The notes beneath the pieces are model-generated. The model was not told the DNA's origin, made no database searches, and saw only the letters and a list, made by a program, of their open reading frames with translations. This document shows, piece after piece, positions 7,083 through 16,916 of a stretch of DNA of 64,000 bases. This DNA comes from Defluviitalea raffinosedens. GTDB lineage: Bacteria; Bacillota; Clostridia; Lachnospirales; Defluviitaleaceae. Position 1 is the first letter of the stretch; the number at the start of each line of letters is the position of its first letter. Made by a program: the position numbers and the translations under genes. Where the stretch lies: NCBI RefSeq assembly GCF_016908775.1, contig NZ_JAFBEP010000013.1, positions 1 to 64,000 on the forward strand, given 5' to 3'.

Positions 7083-9179
7083 ATGAAGAGAGTGTTGAAT
7101 GTTAAATATGGTATTAAGGCTAAATTAATACTTAGCTTTGTTTCTTTAATTGTAAGTTCATTATTATTGATGGGTATAATCATTTATGGAGTAGTCGCTA
7201 ATCAAACGAAAAAAGATTATACAAGTTCTATTCACAGGGAATTAGTTCAAGTGAATACTGGTATAGAAAACCAGTTGACATTAATTCAGGAAAATACGCT
7301 TATGTTATCACAGGATTCTCTTTTACAAGAACTGGACTCAAGAATAACTTCCTATGTTGATAAAGAAGATCCTTCTGGCATTGTTAAAATGACACCTCTG
7401 GAAAATGACCCTTATGAAGCAGAAGTATATATTACTTTGCAAAAGTTCACAGAATCTCACCCAGAAATACAAAGTATTTCATTAGGTGTTGAAGAAAATG
7501 GCGGATACCTTCGTTATCCAGCATCAGACAGGAAGAATGGATATGATGCAAGAACAAGGGATTGGTATAAACTAGGATTAGAACATCCAGATCAACCTTA
7601 TTTGAATACGGATGTATATTTCGGGTCTGATGGTACCAACTGTATTCAATCACTTTCGGCCATAAAAAATGCTAGTGGTAAAGTTACAGGTGTTATAAGT
7701 CTGGACGTTCATCTCGATGTGTTAACGAAGATGATTGAGAGTATTAAAATAGGAAAAAACGGTTACGTTATTATGGTCGATAAAAATGGTACCATATTGG
7801 CAAATCCTAAAGACGAAAGTTTAGTTTCAAAAAATATCAGTGAGCTTAATATAAGTCAATTAGAGGATTTGAATAATATTAAAGCTCCGTTTGAAGCCAA
7901 AATGTCAGATGGCAAAGATTATTATATAAGCATTGAAAGACCTGAGGACCTAAATTCAAGTCTGGACTGGATTTACGTATGTTTTGTTGAGAAGTCTGAA
8001 TTTTTGAGTAGTGCTAAAAGCATAGGTATGATAACAATTTTGTTTATTGCATTTTTTGTCACATTAAGCGTAGTAATAACCATTTTAATTGCTAAAAAAA
8101 TTTCCAATCCAATAACTAATATCGCCAGTTATTTACGAGTAATGGGAAATGGTGATTTTTCAGCAGAAATAGATGCAAAGTATTTAATGAGTAATAGTGA
8201 AATAGGTGAAATCGCTAAATCCACTAAATCAATGCAGGTATCATTAAAAGAAATGCTATCAACAATTCAAGATTATTCTAATGCTATTAATATCAAAGCT
8301 GAAAATTTACATAATGTTGCTGAAACTGTGGCCAGTTCATCGGAAGAGGTTGCTAGTGCTGCTCAAGAAGTTTCTAAAGGTACAGAGCAACAGTCAAATA
8401 ATCTAATAGATATTACTAATACACTTTCAAATTTTGCTAGAGCAATTGAAACAATGACGATAACATTAACGGATATACAAGAAAAAGCAAATTCGATTAA
8501 TACATTGGCAAGTGAAGGAAACAACAATATGGGAGAACTTGTGTTATCCGTAGAAAGTGTAGGGGGAAGTTTTAAAGAATTTGAAGAAAAGATTAGAGTT
8601 TTAGGCCAAAATGTAAAGCAGATCAATGAGATTACTACTTTGATTGACAGCATAGCAGAACAAACGAATTTACTGGCGCTTAATGCAGCAATAGAAGCAG
8701 CCAGAGCAGGTGAATCGGGTAAAGGATTTGCTGTAGTAGCAGATGAAATAAGAAAACTAGCAGAGCAAAGCAAGAATTCTGCAAATGAAATTGCTCATCT
8801 ATTAAGCAATATAACTAATGATACGGGTGTAATTCTAAAAAATTGCGACAGTATGAAGGTTGAATTGGATAATCAATTAACTGGAATTAACTCGACAATT
8901 AAGTCATTTAAAGAAATTGTCGGTGAAATTGAAAATGTAATTCCTGAAATTAACAAAGCATATTCTTCTGCCAAAAATATAAATCAAGAAAAAGAGAATA
9001 TTTTAGAGAGAGTAGAAAGTACATCAGCTATTTCAGAAGAAACATCCGCAGCTTCAGAAGAAATAGCAGCTTCATCAGAAGAAATGAATGCAACTGCTGT
9101 TAGCTTATTCTCCACCGTAGAAAACTTAAGAGACATGGCTAAGGATATGATCAATCAGGTAAGTAAATTTAAATTATAG
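7083..9179 (+). CDS. methyl-accepting chemotaxis protein with dCache sensor
   Basis: The 698-residue receptor has a membrane helix at about 15-37, an extracytoplasmic dCache-type sensor to about 305 (features include RDWY and [12 protein letters not shown]), a second helix at about 312-335, a HAMP domain, and a cytoplasmic signalling domain. The hairpin tip is [19 protein letters not shown], around residue 530. It would signal extracellular small molecules such as amino acids to CheA/CheW. A second, N-terminally truncated receptor follows immediately. Confidence 0.9.
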   Translation: MKRVLNVKYGIKAKLILSFVSLIVSSLLLMGIIIYGVVANQTKKDYTSSIHRELVQVNTGIENQLTLIQENTLMLSQDSLLQELDSRITSYVDKEDPSGIVKMTPLENDPYEAEVYITLQKFTESHPEIQSISLGVEENGGYLRYPASDRKNGYDARTRDWYKLGLEHPDQPYLNTDVYFGSDGTNCIQSLSAIKNASGKVTGVISLDVHLDVLTKMIESIKIGKNGYVIMVDKNGTILANPKDESLVSKNISELNISQLEDLNNIKAPFEAKMSDGKDYYISIERPEDLNSSLDWIYVCFVEKSEFLSSAKSIGMITILFIAFFVTLSVVITILIAKKISNPITNIASYLRVMGNGDFSAEIDAKYLMSNSEIGEIAKSTKSMQVSLKEMLSTIQDYSNAINIKAENLHNVAETVASSSEEVASAAQEVSKGTEQQSNNLIDITNTLSNFARAIETMTITLTDIQEKANSINTLASEGNNNMGELVLSVESVGGSFKEFEEKIRVLGQNVKQINEITTLIDSIAEQTNLLALNAAIEAARAGESGKGFAVVADEIRKLAEQSKNSANEIAHLLSNITNDTGVILKNCDSMKVELDNQLTGINSTIKSFKEIVGEIENVIPEINKAYSSAKNINQEKENILERVESTSAISEETSAASEEIAASSEEMNATAVSLFSTVENLRDMAKDMINQVSKFKL

Positions 9180-9180
9180 T

Positions 9181-9747
9181 AAACAAAAGATTAATCAGGC
9201 CAGCAATATTATTACTTCTATTGCAGAGCAAACGAATCTTTTAGCTTTAAATGCTGCCATAGAGGCTGCAAGGGCAGGGGAATCTGGAAAAGGTTTTGCA
9301 GTTGTGGCAGACGAGATTAGAAAATTGGCGGAGCAATCGGCAAATTCCTCCCATGTCATAGGACAAATAGTGGAGGAATTGCAGATTAATTCACAAGATG
9401 CGGTAAGCACTATGGCAAAAATAGCCCAAATTACAAAAGAACAGACTGAGAGTATTTCAAAAAGCGAAGAAAAATATAAATTGATTGATGATGCAATGAA
9501 AGAATGCCAGCAAGCAGTTACAGAATTGAATGTATTAGGCAAGAAAATGGTTGAAATGAAAAACGTCATATTAAATACTATGGAGAATTTGTCTGCAATT
9601 GCAGAAGAAAACTCTGCAGCAACCCAGGAAGTAACTTCTGCAACCATAGAGCAAGTTGCTTCTATGAAAGCTCTTTCTGAAGCCAGCGAGAATTTATCTC
9701 AACTTGCTCAAGATTTGCAGTGTACTGTTTCACAATTTAAAATTTAA
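9181..9747 (+). pseudogene. 3' half of a second chemoreceptor gene
   Basis: Two bases after the stop of the preceding receptor a different frame opens with [10 protein letters not shown] and continues through the tip motif [18 protein letters not shown] to the C-terminus. This is about 188 residues of a signalling domain with no HAMP or sensor. The first ATG (9304) lies inside the tip motif and has no credible ribosome binding site. The DNA at the junction shows a short match (AATCAGG near 9153 and near 9193), so deletion between tandem receptor genes is likely. The end is followed by a strong terminator. Confidence 0.8.
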
Positions 9748-9773
9748 AAAGTAAACTAAATGCAATTCGATTA

Positions 9774-9808
9774 AACTCAACAGAGATTTTGCTCTGTTGA
9801 GTTTTTTA
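9774..9808 (+). terminator. Rho-independent terminator
   Basis: AACTCAACAGAG at 9774-9785 pairs perfectly with CTCTGTTGAGTT at 9792-9803, followed by a T-run. It ends the receptor region. Confidence 0.9.
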
Positions 9809-10106
9809 TAATCACCATTACGGATTTAAACCAACATGAAGAAAAGACATAATCTTTTTAATAATACTGATTTTTGAAAAGATATTTTCAACAAATAATC
9901 CCTTATCCTGATTAAACGGTATTATTGAGAATTGACTTTATAATATAAGAATCAAATAATAAGTATTAGCGATATATTTTGAAATAATGTAATTTTTTAG
10001 GGGTGTTGGAGTTCTAATCTTTCTAAAATATATTACAGGTAGAGTTTTAGAAGGGCAAAAAAGCACTTATATCCTAACAGGACAGTCAGATGCAGGAGGT
10101 TATGAT

Positions 10107-10808
10107 ATGGAAAAGTGCTTGCTATCCATAGATTGGGACTATTTTATCTATAGTTCAAAGTATTATTGGGGTTATTACTCAGAAAATAAGAAAAACCTGA
10201 TTGACCTTTGGTATAAAAGATATATTCAGGGAAAAGCTCGGGGAGAAGATATTCAAAAAGCATTTCACCTTTCTTACGAATTTTATACATTCTGGAGCAA
10301 AATCAAGAAAAAATTTAAATTTGTAAAGGACATAAGAGTTTATGTTTCAGATTCTCATACCATGTCATATGAAATTGCACATCAAAATAACTGTAAAACA
10401 GTATACTTGTTTGATTTCCATGCGGATCTTGGGTATGGCGGATTTTTGTCTCTTGATGCTGAAGTTAATTGTTCCAATTGGCTTGGAAAACTTCTAAAGG
10501 AGCGGCTTATCAACAAAGCTGTTATTTTTTATAGCCCCCATACAATAGAGAAGCCAGAATATTTTCAATCGCTTAATCGTATTTATAACATCAGATATTA
10601 TGATTTTGATAATTTCAATCAATGTGTTGTGGTGGCAGCAATTCATATATGCAGATCTGGAACATGGACCCCTCCATGGTTTGATGACAAGTTTATTCAA
10701 TTTATTGATGGGTTGGGTCTGTCATATGAAATAGTGGAATGTCCGGAAAGAAAATGGGATACGGCTGGGATTAGTTTATCCGATCAGATTAATTATTTAT
10801 TGGCATAG
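10107..10808 (+). CDS. UPF0489/arginase-fold protein, possible peptide arginase
   Basis: The 233-residue soluble protein starts at ATG 10107 behind CAGGAGG. It carries SIDWDYF (Asp9, Asp11) at the N-terminus, DFHAD (Asp103, His105, Asp107) and a late WFDDKF segment. This metal-ligand arrangement resembles the UPF0489 branch of the ureohydrolase superfamily. Some UPF0489 members are peptide arginases that convert arginine to ornithine in ribosomal peptides. No precursor peptide or radical SAM gene is next to it, so the substrate is unknown. The frame stays open upstream to about 10000 without a start codon, perhaps reflecting a lost 5' extension. Confidence 0.6.
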   Translation: MEKCLLSIDWDYFIYSSKYYWGYYSENKKNLIDLWYKRYIQGKARGEDIQKAFHLSYEFYTFWSKIKKKFKFVKDIRVYVSDSHTMSYEIAHQNNCKTVYLFDFHADLGYGGFLSLDAEVNCSNWLGKLLKERLINKAVIFYSPHTIEKPEYFQSLNRIYNIRYYDFDNFNQCVVVAAIHICRSGTWTPPWFDDKFIQFIDGLGLSYEIVECPERKWDTAGISLSDQINYLLA

Positions 10809-10925
10809 GATGAACGGGTGCGCCATAGAGTTTTCAAACTATGGTTTTTATGTGGACGGAGGGATCAAATGGAAGTTAGATATATGCTCTTTGAAAAGGT
10901 CAGGGAAAAATAGGGGTATTTTGAG

Positions 10926-10967
10926 TTGACAGATTAGTCAGTGCTAAAATATACTACAGTCAGTACT
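10926..10967 (+). promoter_or_regulatory. promoter and repeat operator of the PadR gene
   Basis: TTGACA at 10926-10931 and TATACT at 10950-10955 are 18 bases apart. AGTCAGTGCT (10936-10945) and AGTCAGTACT (10958-10967) are direct repeats flanking the -10 box, consistent with autoregulation. Confidence 0.65.
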
Positions 10968-10998
10968 GGTTAATTTTTTTTATGGAAAGGTGAATGGA

Positions 10999-11538
10999 AT
11001 GATCCCATTTTATATTCTTGGTTTACTTCAAAGATTTGGCCCCCAACATGGATATCAAATTAAAAAAATCATTGTAGAGCAGCTTTCTGATTTTACGCAA
11101 ATTAAGCTGCCTACAATTTATTATCATCTCGAGAAAATGGAAAAAAGCGGTTTACTTAATGCATGCAGTGAAAAGTCAGGAAGCAGACCTGAAAAAGTTA
11201 TTTATTCCATAACGGACCAAGGAAAAGAGGCATTTAAAAATATGATGTCCGAGTTACTTGAATTTGAGTATAGGCCGTTATTTTCTTCAGATGCTGTTTT
11301 TTTCTTTTCTGATTATATTGAAACAGCAGAAGTTTTTAAGCATTTAATAGATTATATAGACACCCTGAACAAATCAATATCTCATCTTGAAAACCATAAA
11401 AAAGAAACTTTAAATTTAATTCCAGCGGAATACAGAACCATGGTAAGTATTATCTTCAGCCATCATGAACGGCATTATAAGGCAGAACTTGAATGGGCTG
11501 AAGAAACATTGAGCAGTTTGAAAAGTAGTTCTTTTTAG
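10999..11538 (+). CDS. PadR family transcriptional regulator
   Basis: From ATG 10999 this encodes 179 residues; GAAAGG at 10985-10990 is correctly spaced, while the GTG at 10990 overlaps it. The N-terminal winged helix is a PadR match (ILGLLQRFGPQHGYQIKK, TIYYHLEKMEKSGLL), followed by a helical Vir-like dimerisation half. PadR proteins repress efflux or stress genes and respond to small molecules. No dedicated transporter is attached here; the next gene set is the BceRS-BceAB module beyond a terminator. Own-promoter control is suggested by repeats around its -10 box. Confidence 0.85.
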   Translation: MIPFYILGLLQRFGPQHGYQIKKIIVEQLSDFTQIKLPTIYYHLEKMEKSGLLNACSEKSGSRPEKVIYSITDQGKEAFKNMMSELLEFEYRPLFSSDAVFFFSDYIETAEVFKHLIDYIDTLNKSISHLENHKKETLNLIPAEYRTMVSIIFSHHERHYKAELEWAEETLSSLKSSSF

Positions 11539-11583
11539 CCTATTTGGATGCTGTTACAGCTTCTTCTGTAAGTTAGTGTATAT

Positions 11584-11630
11584 AAGCTCCTGTCATTGAA
11601 TGGATTTTTTATGACGAGGAGCTTTTTTAT
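11584..11630 (+). terminator. Rho-independent terminator
   Basis: AAGCTCCT/GTCAT from 11584 pairs with ATGAC/GAGGAGCTT ending near 11624, with one bulged base, followed by a T-run. Confidence 0.8.
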
Positions 11631-11822
11631 TAGATTCTGAAATAAGGGTTGAAGTATCACTTATACATTGTAAAATTAAGATATCGGATACTCGATGTAA
11701 TAACATATATGAAGGTTTGTAACGAGATGAATGTATAGCTTTTGTGACTGTAATAGATAACTGTAATTGGCAAGCTGAAAATCATGATGAAGTTCTAAGC
11801 ATTAATCATTTGAGGTGATTTT

Positions 11823-12497
11823 ATGTATAAGATACTTATAATTGAAGACGACAGATCCCTTTGCAATCATATAAAAGAGGGCATTTCCAAGTGGAACTTT
11901 GAAGGTATTGGAGTCCAGAATTTTGAAGAAATTTTACAGGAATTTGCAAAACATAATCCACATTTGGTTATCATGGATATTAATTTACCCTATTTTGATG
12001 GATTTTACTGGTGTAAAAAGATTAGGGATCTTTCCAATGTTCCAATCATATTTCTTTCCTCAAGGGACAGCAATATGGATATCGTTATGGCGGTTAATAT
12101 GGGGAGAGATGACTATGTGACTAAACCATTTTCTATGGACATTTTGCTGGCAAAAATTCAGGCCCTTATCAGAAGAACTTATGCTTACGGACAGAATGAC
12201 GGGCAAATTATTGAATGTAACGGGACGATTTTGAATATTAATGACGGAACCCTTACCTATAATGGAGAGAAAATTGAACTTACCAAAAATGAATTTAAGA
12301 TCCTTCAGTTGCTTATGAGAAATAAGGGGAAGATTGTATCCAGAGATAAAATAATGCGGGTACTTTGGGAAAGTGAATTTTTTATCAGTGAAAACACTTT
12401 AACAGTAAATGTTAACAGACTCAGAAGCAAATTAGAGGATATTGGCTTAAAGGATTTCATATTAACTAAAAAATCACAGGGGTATATGATACTATGA
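11823..12497 (+). CDS. bceR: BceR-like response regulator
   Basis: This 224-residue OmpR-family regulator has IIEDD at residues 6-10, phosphoacceptor Asp52 in VIMDINLPYFDG, KPFS with the conserved Lys, and a C-terminal winged helix. The sequence pattern (NPHLVIMDINLP, SRDSNMDIVMAVNMGRDDY) is typical of BceR/VraR-type regulators paired with BceAB transporters. It shares an ATGA overlap with the kinase gene and heads the order regulator-kinase-ATPase-permease, the usual peptide-detoxification module. Confidence 0.85.
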   Translation: MYKILIIEDDRSLCNHIKEGISKWNFEGIGVQNFEEILQEFAKHNPHLVIMDINLPYFDGFYWCKKIRDLSNVPIIFLSSRDSNMDIVMAVNMGRDDYVTKPFSMDILLAKIQALIRRTYAYGQNDGQIIECNGTILNINDGTLTYNGEKIELTKNEFKILQLLMRNKGKIVSRDKIMRVLWESEFFISENTLTVNVNRLRSKLEDIGLKDFILTKKSQGYMIL

Positions 12498-13528
12498 TGC
12501 TATTTAAGTATTTAAAGGACTCGCACAGAACAGTTCTTTTATTCTTTTTTATGCTTTTCATCGTAGATTTAACATTAATCAGCAGTATAGATTTAAACAA
12601 ACCACTATTGGATATTATTTATTTAAATATATTATTATTTTTTGCTTTTTTGATATTTTTGATTGTAGACTATGCAAAGTGGAGAAATACCTATATAGGA
12701 CTAAAAAGAGCTATAGAATTTGAGGAAAATCTGGATCATTTTGCCGAGGAAGAAGGAAACCGACTGGAGCAGATGCTTATAAAAGAAATCATTGTTTTAA
12801 AAAATAAGGAAAAGTTGAGAGAGACGGAGGAGTTAAAAAGAGACTTAGAAGAAATAAATGATTACATAACAAAATGGGTTCATGAAATCAAAATACCTCT
12901 GTCAGTTTGTGAACTCTTAGCAGAAAATATAGAAAATGAAGGGATGCATGATTTTTCGAAAGAATTAAGATGGGAAATAGACAGGATTAATTTTCTAGTG
13001 AATCAAGTACTTTATATGAGCAAGGCGCTCAATTACAGTCAGGATTTTATAGTTGAAGAGATTGACTTAAACAGCCTGGTCAAAAATGTAATCAAGAGCA
13101 ATATGAATGCATTTATATCTAAAAAAATAGAACTGAAAATTAATCATCTGGATTTTAATATATATACAGACAGAAAATGGACTTATTATGTCATAGAGCA
13201 GATTATCAACAATGCGTGTAAATATGTGGATGTAGGCGGAAAAATTGAATTGAATGCAGAGGAAAGGGATGAAAGCATAATACTTTCCATACGAGACAAT
13301 GGAATAGGTATACCTGCAAAGGATATAAACAGGATTTTTGATAAAGGCTTTACAGGAGAAAATGGAAGAAAGACCAGTAAATCTACGGGTATGGGACTTT
13401 ATATCTGCAAGAAGGTTTCAGAACAGCTTAATTTTAATATTGAAGTATCCTCTGAGGTTTCCAAATACACCGAATTCAGGATAATCTTTTACAAGTTGTC
13501 GGATTATTTAAACGTGATAAAAATGTAA
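12494..13528 (+). CDS. bceS: BceS-like intramembrane-sensing histidine kinase
   Basis: The 344-residue kinase has two close membrane helices (about 13-31 and 39-59) with almost no extracytoplasmic loop, the hallmark of intramembrane-sensing kinases. His130 lies in WVHEIKIPLS, and the ATP-binding domain shows NNACKY and DNGIGI. BceS kinases do not sense peptides directly but respond to flux through the BceAB transporter encoded downstream. The start overlaps the regulator stop by four bases. Confidence 0.85.
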   Translation: MMLFKYLKDSHRTVLLFFFMLFIVDLTLISSIDLNKPLLDIIYLNILLFFAFLIFLIVDYAKWRNTYIGLKRAIEFEENLDHFAEEEGNRLEQMLIKEIIVLKNKEKLRETEELKRDLEEINDYITKWVHEIKIPLSVCELLAENIENEGMHDFSKELRWEIDRINFLVNQVLYMSKALNYSQDFIVEEIDLNSLVKNVIKSNMNAFISKKIELKINHLDFNIYTDRKWTYYVIEQIINNACKYVDVGGKIELNAEERDESIILSIRDNGIGIPAKDINRIFDKGFTGENGRKTSKSTGMGLYICKKVSEQLNFNIEVSSEVSKYTEFRIIFYKLSDYLNVIKM

Positions 13529-13659
13529 TATTGGAAGTGGTATTGTCACCTAAAATGATGGAGAAAAGCCTTGATAAGCATTAGAATATAGACAAAGAAT
13601 AAATTCTCTTCTGTAATTTAGGAGGGAATTTTCTAATGCAAAAAAACAGGAGGGATCGT

Positions 13660-14424
13660 ATGGAAACAGTACTTGAAACCAAGGATTTGAGAAAAGAGTA
13701 TGGGACAAAAGGAATGGTTTTTACAGCTATAGATGGTATTGATCTTAATGTATACAAAGGGGAATTTTTAGGCATAATGGGTCCTTCAGGAGCGGGTAAG
13801 ACCACTTTGTTAAATGTTTTATCCACTATTGACCGGCCTACATCAGGGAAAATATATTATGAAGGCAAAGACATTTTAATTATGAGAAATAGAGAACTTT
13901 CAATATTCAGAAGAAATAATATTGGATTTCTATTTCAAGATTATAACCTTTTAGACAATATGTCTATTGAAGATAACATCGCATTGCCTTTAGCTCTTTC
14001 AAATGTCAATGTAAAGGAAATCAAAGAAAAGGTAGAAAAGCTAAGTGCTTTTTTTGGCCTGAAGGAACAGCTGAAAAAATACCCTTATCAGCTGTCAGGA
14101 GGACAAAAACAAAGAGCGGCAGCAGCCAGAGCGCTCATTACCTCGCCATCTATACTTTTTGCAGATGAACCTACAGGAGCTTTGGATTCTAAGTCTTCAC
14201 AGGAATTATTACAGTGTCTTTTGAAAATGAATGAGGAATTAAAGACAACGATTATAATGGTTACCCATGATGCTTTTGCGGCAAGCTATTGTAAGCGAAT
14301 TCTATATTTGAAAGACGGTAAAATTCATGCAAGATTGGATAAAGATTCTACCAGAAAAGAGTTTTTCAGGAGAATTATTGACTTTGTTGGCTCCATGGGA
14401 GGTGGCTTAGGTGAGTTCATTTAA
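13660..14424 (+). CDS. bceA: BceA-like ABC transporter ATP-binding protein
   Basis: From ATG 13660 (CAGGAGGG at 13647-13653) this encodes 254 residues starting METVLETKDLRK, the usual start of BceA proteins. An in-frame ATG at 13636 also has GGAGG upstream and would add eight residues. Walker A is GPSGAGKTT, the signature is LSGGQKQR, and Walker B is LFADEPTGALD. It powers the BceB permease and passes transport information to BceS. Its end overlaps the permease start by 14 bases. Confidence 0.9.
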   Translation: METVLETKDLRKEYGTKGMVFTAIDGIDLNVYKGEFLGIMGPSGAGKTTLLNVLSTIDRPTSGKIYYEGKDILIMRNRELSIFRRNNIGFLFQDYNLLDNMSIEDNIALPLALSNVNVKEIKEKVEKLSAFFGLKEQLKKYPYQLSGGQKQRAAAARALITSPSILFADEPTGALDSKSSQELLQCLLKMNEELKTTIIMVTHDAFAASYCKRILYLKDGKIHARLDKDSTRKEFFRRIIDFVGSMGGGLGEFI

Positions 14425-16267
14425 ACTGGTGCTAATGAACTTCAGAAGGGATTTAAAAACCTATAGTATGTATTTGATGGCAATGGTTTTTTCAGTAGCC
14501 ACTTATTATAATTTTGTGTCTATGAGGCATAATCCTCAATTTCGAGAAACACAGAACCTAACAATATATATACAAAGTGCATCGGTAACGGCATCTTTGC
14601 TTATGATTCTGTTTATGTTGTTTTTCATCATGTATTCCAGTAATTTTTTCCTCAATCAAAGAAAAAAGGAAATAGGTGTATATGTTTTCATGGGAATTGA
14701 TAATTATAAAATTGCTTTCATATTTGCATCGGAGGGTTTGATGTTAGGCATAATAGCTTTGGTTGTAGGTTTGTCCATCGGAATATTGTTCAGCAAGTTG
14801 TTTTTAATGTTGCTTGCAAAAATAGCTTTGCTGAATATGAGCATTGCTTTCTTGATATCTATTAGAGGAATCATAGAGACCGTAGTTGTATTTTCAGTTA
14901 TTCTGTTCATAGCTTTCCTGAAGGGATATGTGAATATTGTAAGAACTAATTTGATTGATTTGATGAACACATTGAAGAAAGCAGAAGAACTTCCTAAAGT
15001 GAATTATTTGAAAGGCTTTTCATCATTATTAGTCATAGGTGTTGCTTATTATATAGCAGTAAATTATAGTAAATTCGGTTTTGGTAATGCACTTTTATGG
15101 ACAGTAATACTGGTTGTCATAGGTACTTATTGGTTATTTGGTTCATTTTTACCTATGGTTATCAGGAATTTGATTAAGAGAAAAAGTTTTCTGTATAAGG
15201 GAACCAATATTATAAGTTTTTCGAACCTGGCCTTTAGAATTAAGTACAATTACAGGAGTTTTGCAGCAGTAGCAGTTTTGGTCACTACATGTATTACTTC
15301 CTTTGGTACGGTAAGTTCTCTTAAATATTTTGTAGAGGAAAATCATAAAATTGAGGTTCCATACACTGTTACCTATGTTTCTGACAATCCGGAAGAATTA
15401 AAAAAGGTAGATGAAATAATAGCGCATTCTAAGCATAATGTTGAATTAAGGGAAAAAGCGAATTTTCTCTTTGCACCTGAATTAGATAGAATTATAATCC
15501 GACTGTCTACTTTTCAAAAAGTGTTATCTGATCTGAATGTCAGAAGTAAAATAGTGTCGGGAATCGAACGATTGGAAGAAGAAGCGGTATATATCGAAAG
15601 ACCAGGAGTAATGTTAAACATGCTGGAAAAAAAAGATGTTGAGATAGGAGGTAAAGTGTATAAAGTAAAAGCTCAGGTAAAGGTTCCTTTGTTTGGCACC
15701 GGGCTGCCTTATCCCTGTGTTGTTGTCAGTGATGAAGAATATGAAACACTAAAGTTTAAGTTTGAAGAAAAGCAATTTAATGGCATTATATTGGATCATC
15801 CTGAGGATACAGAAGAATTGACCTTAAAGTTAGCTGAAGTATTGCCTGCGGAATCTGAATTGTTTACTTATTTTATAGCTCGAGCTGGTAAGTATGATTT
15901 AGTTGGAATAATTTATTTCCTTGGAGCGTTTCTGTTTTTGGTGTTTGTATTTGCTACAGGCAGTATAATATATTTCAAGATATTAAGCGAAGTCTTCAGA
16001 GATAAAGGAAAATTTGAAATACTTAAGAAAATAGGCACAACAGATTCTGAAATGAATAAGGCTGTTTCCAAGCAGGTTGGGATATTCTTTATACTGCCTT
16101 TAATAGTGGGCATTATTCATAGTATTGTTGCTATTTCAGTATTAAGTGATCTTATGAAATATGCTCTAATCATACCGACAATCATAAGTATCTTGGTGTT
16201 TATCATCGTATATGGCATATTCTATATCGTTGCAAGAAGAAAATATATTTATGTAATAGAAAGTTAG
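14411..16267 (+). CDS. bceB: BceB-like ABC transporter permease
   Basis: The 618-residue membrane protein starts at GTG 14411 within the bceA 3' end. It has FtsX-type membrane segments: an N-terminal helix, a helical bundle to about residue 310, an extracytoplasmic domain of about 170 residues, and three C-terminal helices. The large extracytoplasmic domain between helices 7 and 8 is characteristic of BceB-type permeases, which protect lipid II-cycle intermediates from bacitracin or lantibiotics. Which antibiotic is recognised cannot be deduced. Confidence 0.88.
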   Translation: MSSFKLVLMNFRRDLKTYSMYLMAMVFSVATYYNFVSMRHNPQFRETQNLTIYIQSASVTASLLMILFMLFFIMYSSNFFLNQRKKEIGVYVFMGIDNYKIAFIFASEGLMLGIIALVVGLSIGILFSKLFLMLLAKIALLNMSIAFLISIRGIIETVVVFSVILFIAFLKGYVNIVRTNLIDLMNTLKKAEELPKVNYLKGFSSLLVIGVAYYIAVNYSKFGFGNALLWTVILVVIGTYWLFGSFLPMVIRNLIKRKSFLYKGTNIISFSNLAFRIKYNYRSFAAVAVLVTTCITSFGTVSSLKYFVEENHKIEVPYTVTYVSDNPEELKKVDEIIAHSKHNVELREKANFLFAPELDRIIIRLSTFQKVLSDLNVRSKIVSGIERLEEEAVYIERPGVMLNMLEKKDVEIGGKVYKVKAQVKVPLFGTGLPYPCVVVSDEEYETLKFKFEEKQFNGIILDHPEDTEELTLKLAEVLPAESELFTYFIARAGKYDLVGIIYFLGAFLFLVFVFATGSIIYFKILSEVFRDKGKFEILKKIGTTDSEMNKAVSKQVGIFFILPLIVGIIHSIVAISVLSDLMKYALIIPTIISILVFIIVYGIFYIVARRKYIYVIES

Positions 16268-16336
16268 GCTTGATAAGCGAAATCAAGCCTGCTTTTATTG
16301 TATAGGAAATTCCTCAGGTTTTCCTATACAATAAAA
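16266..16336. terminator. two consecutive hairpins, terminator of the bce operon
   Basis: AGGCTTGAT at 16266-16274 pairs with ATCAAGCCT at 16282-16290 and is followed by TTTTATT. A second, 17-bp perfect inverted repeat runs 16293-16309 with 16320-16336 around a ten-base loop and could work in both directions. Confidence 0.8.
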
Positions 16337-16379
16337 AGTCATCTATTTATTACAGGTAAATTGAATTTGAATGATATAG

Positions 16380-16441
16380 TTGACAAGATGTGTTAAGTAA
16401 TATATCATATGTTTAGGTTCTAAACAGATTAGTATCTAAAC
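16380..16441 (+). promoter_or_regulatory. promoter and palindromic operator of the MarR operon
   Basis: TTGACA at 16380-16385 and TATCAT at 16403-16408 are 17 bases apart. GTTTAG (16411-16416), GTT, CTAAAC (16420-16425) is a perfect palindrome over the transcription start; a further half-site TCTAAAC lies at 16435-16441. The position suits repression by the MarR protein encoded next. Confidence 0.75.
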
Positions 16442-16452
16442 AAGGAGGGTTT

Positions 16453-16914
16453 ATGTCTAAATATATTGAAATAGCTCAAACACTAGAACGGGTAATACAT
16501 AAGTATAATAAAAATGAAGAGCTCAAACGCACTTATGGTACAGGCATTTTGCTGACACAGAAAGAAATCCATACTATACAACTGATTGGCCAATATCCTC
16601 ATATTGGTATCGTAGAACTGGCAGAACGGCAGGGGGTTACCAAGGGGGCTACCTCTCAGATGGTAAAAAAGTTGGTTGAAAAAGGATTTGTAGTAAAAAA
16701 ACAATCGCAAGTTTCGGAAGCTGAAATATGTCTGGAACTTACTGAATTAGGTCAAAAGGCATTTGAAGGACATGCAGAGTATCACCAAAGTGCAGGAAAA
16801 CAATGGAAAGAGGTCATTAATCAGATGAGTGAGGCTGATTTACAGGTTGTGATGCATTTTATAGAGTCAATAGAGAAAATATTAGATGCAGAAAAATTAA
16901 AAGGAGAGAAATAA
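16453..16914 (+). CDS. MarR family transcriptional regulator
   Basis: The 153-residue protein has the MarR winged helix (LTQKEIHTIQLIGQYPHIGI, then VTKGATSQMVKKLVEKGFV). It follows AAGGAGGG and a palindrome-bearing promoter, so it probably represses its own three-gene operon. Flavodoxin and methyltransferase genes follow without gaps; the effector might be a redox-active or xenobiotic compound, but this is inference. Confidence 0.88.
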   Translation: MSKYIEIAQTLERVIHKYNKNEELKRTYGTGILLTQKEIHTIQLIGQYPHIGIVELAERQGVTKGATSQMVKKLVEKGFVVKKQSQVSEAEICLELTELGQKAFEGHAEYHQSAGKQWKEVINQMSEADLQVVMHFIESIEKILDAEKLKGEK

Positions 16915-16916
16915 AT

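Noticed and set aside
16293-16336. 17-bp perfect inverted repeat considered as an IS end or attachment site
   Set aside because: It directly follows the bce operon and a first terminator hairpin; a bidirectional terminator explains it.
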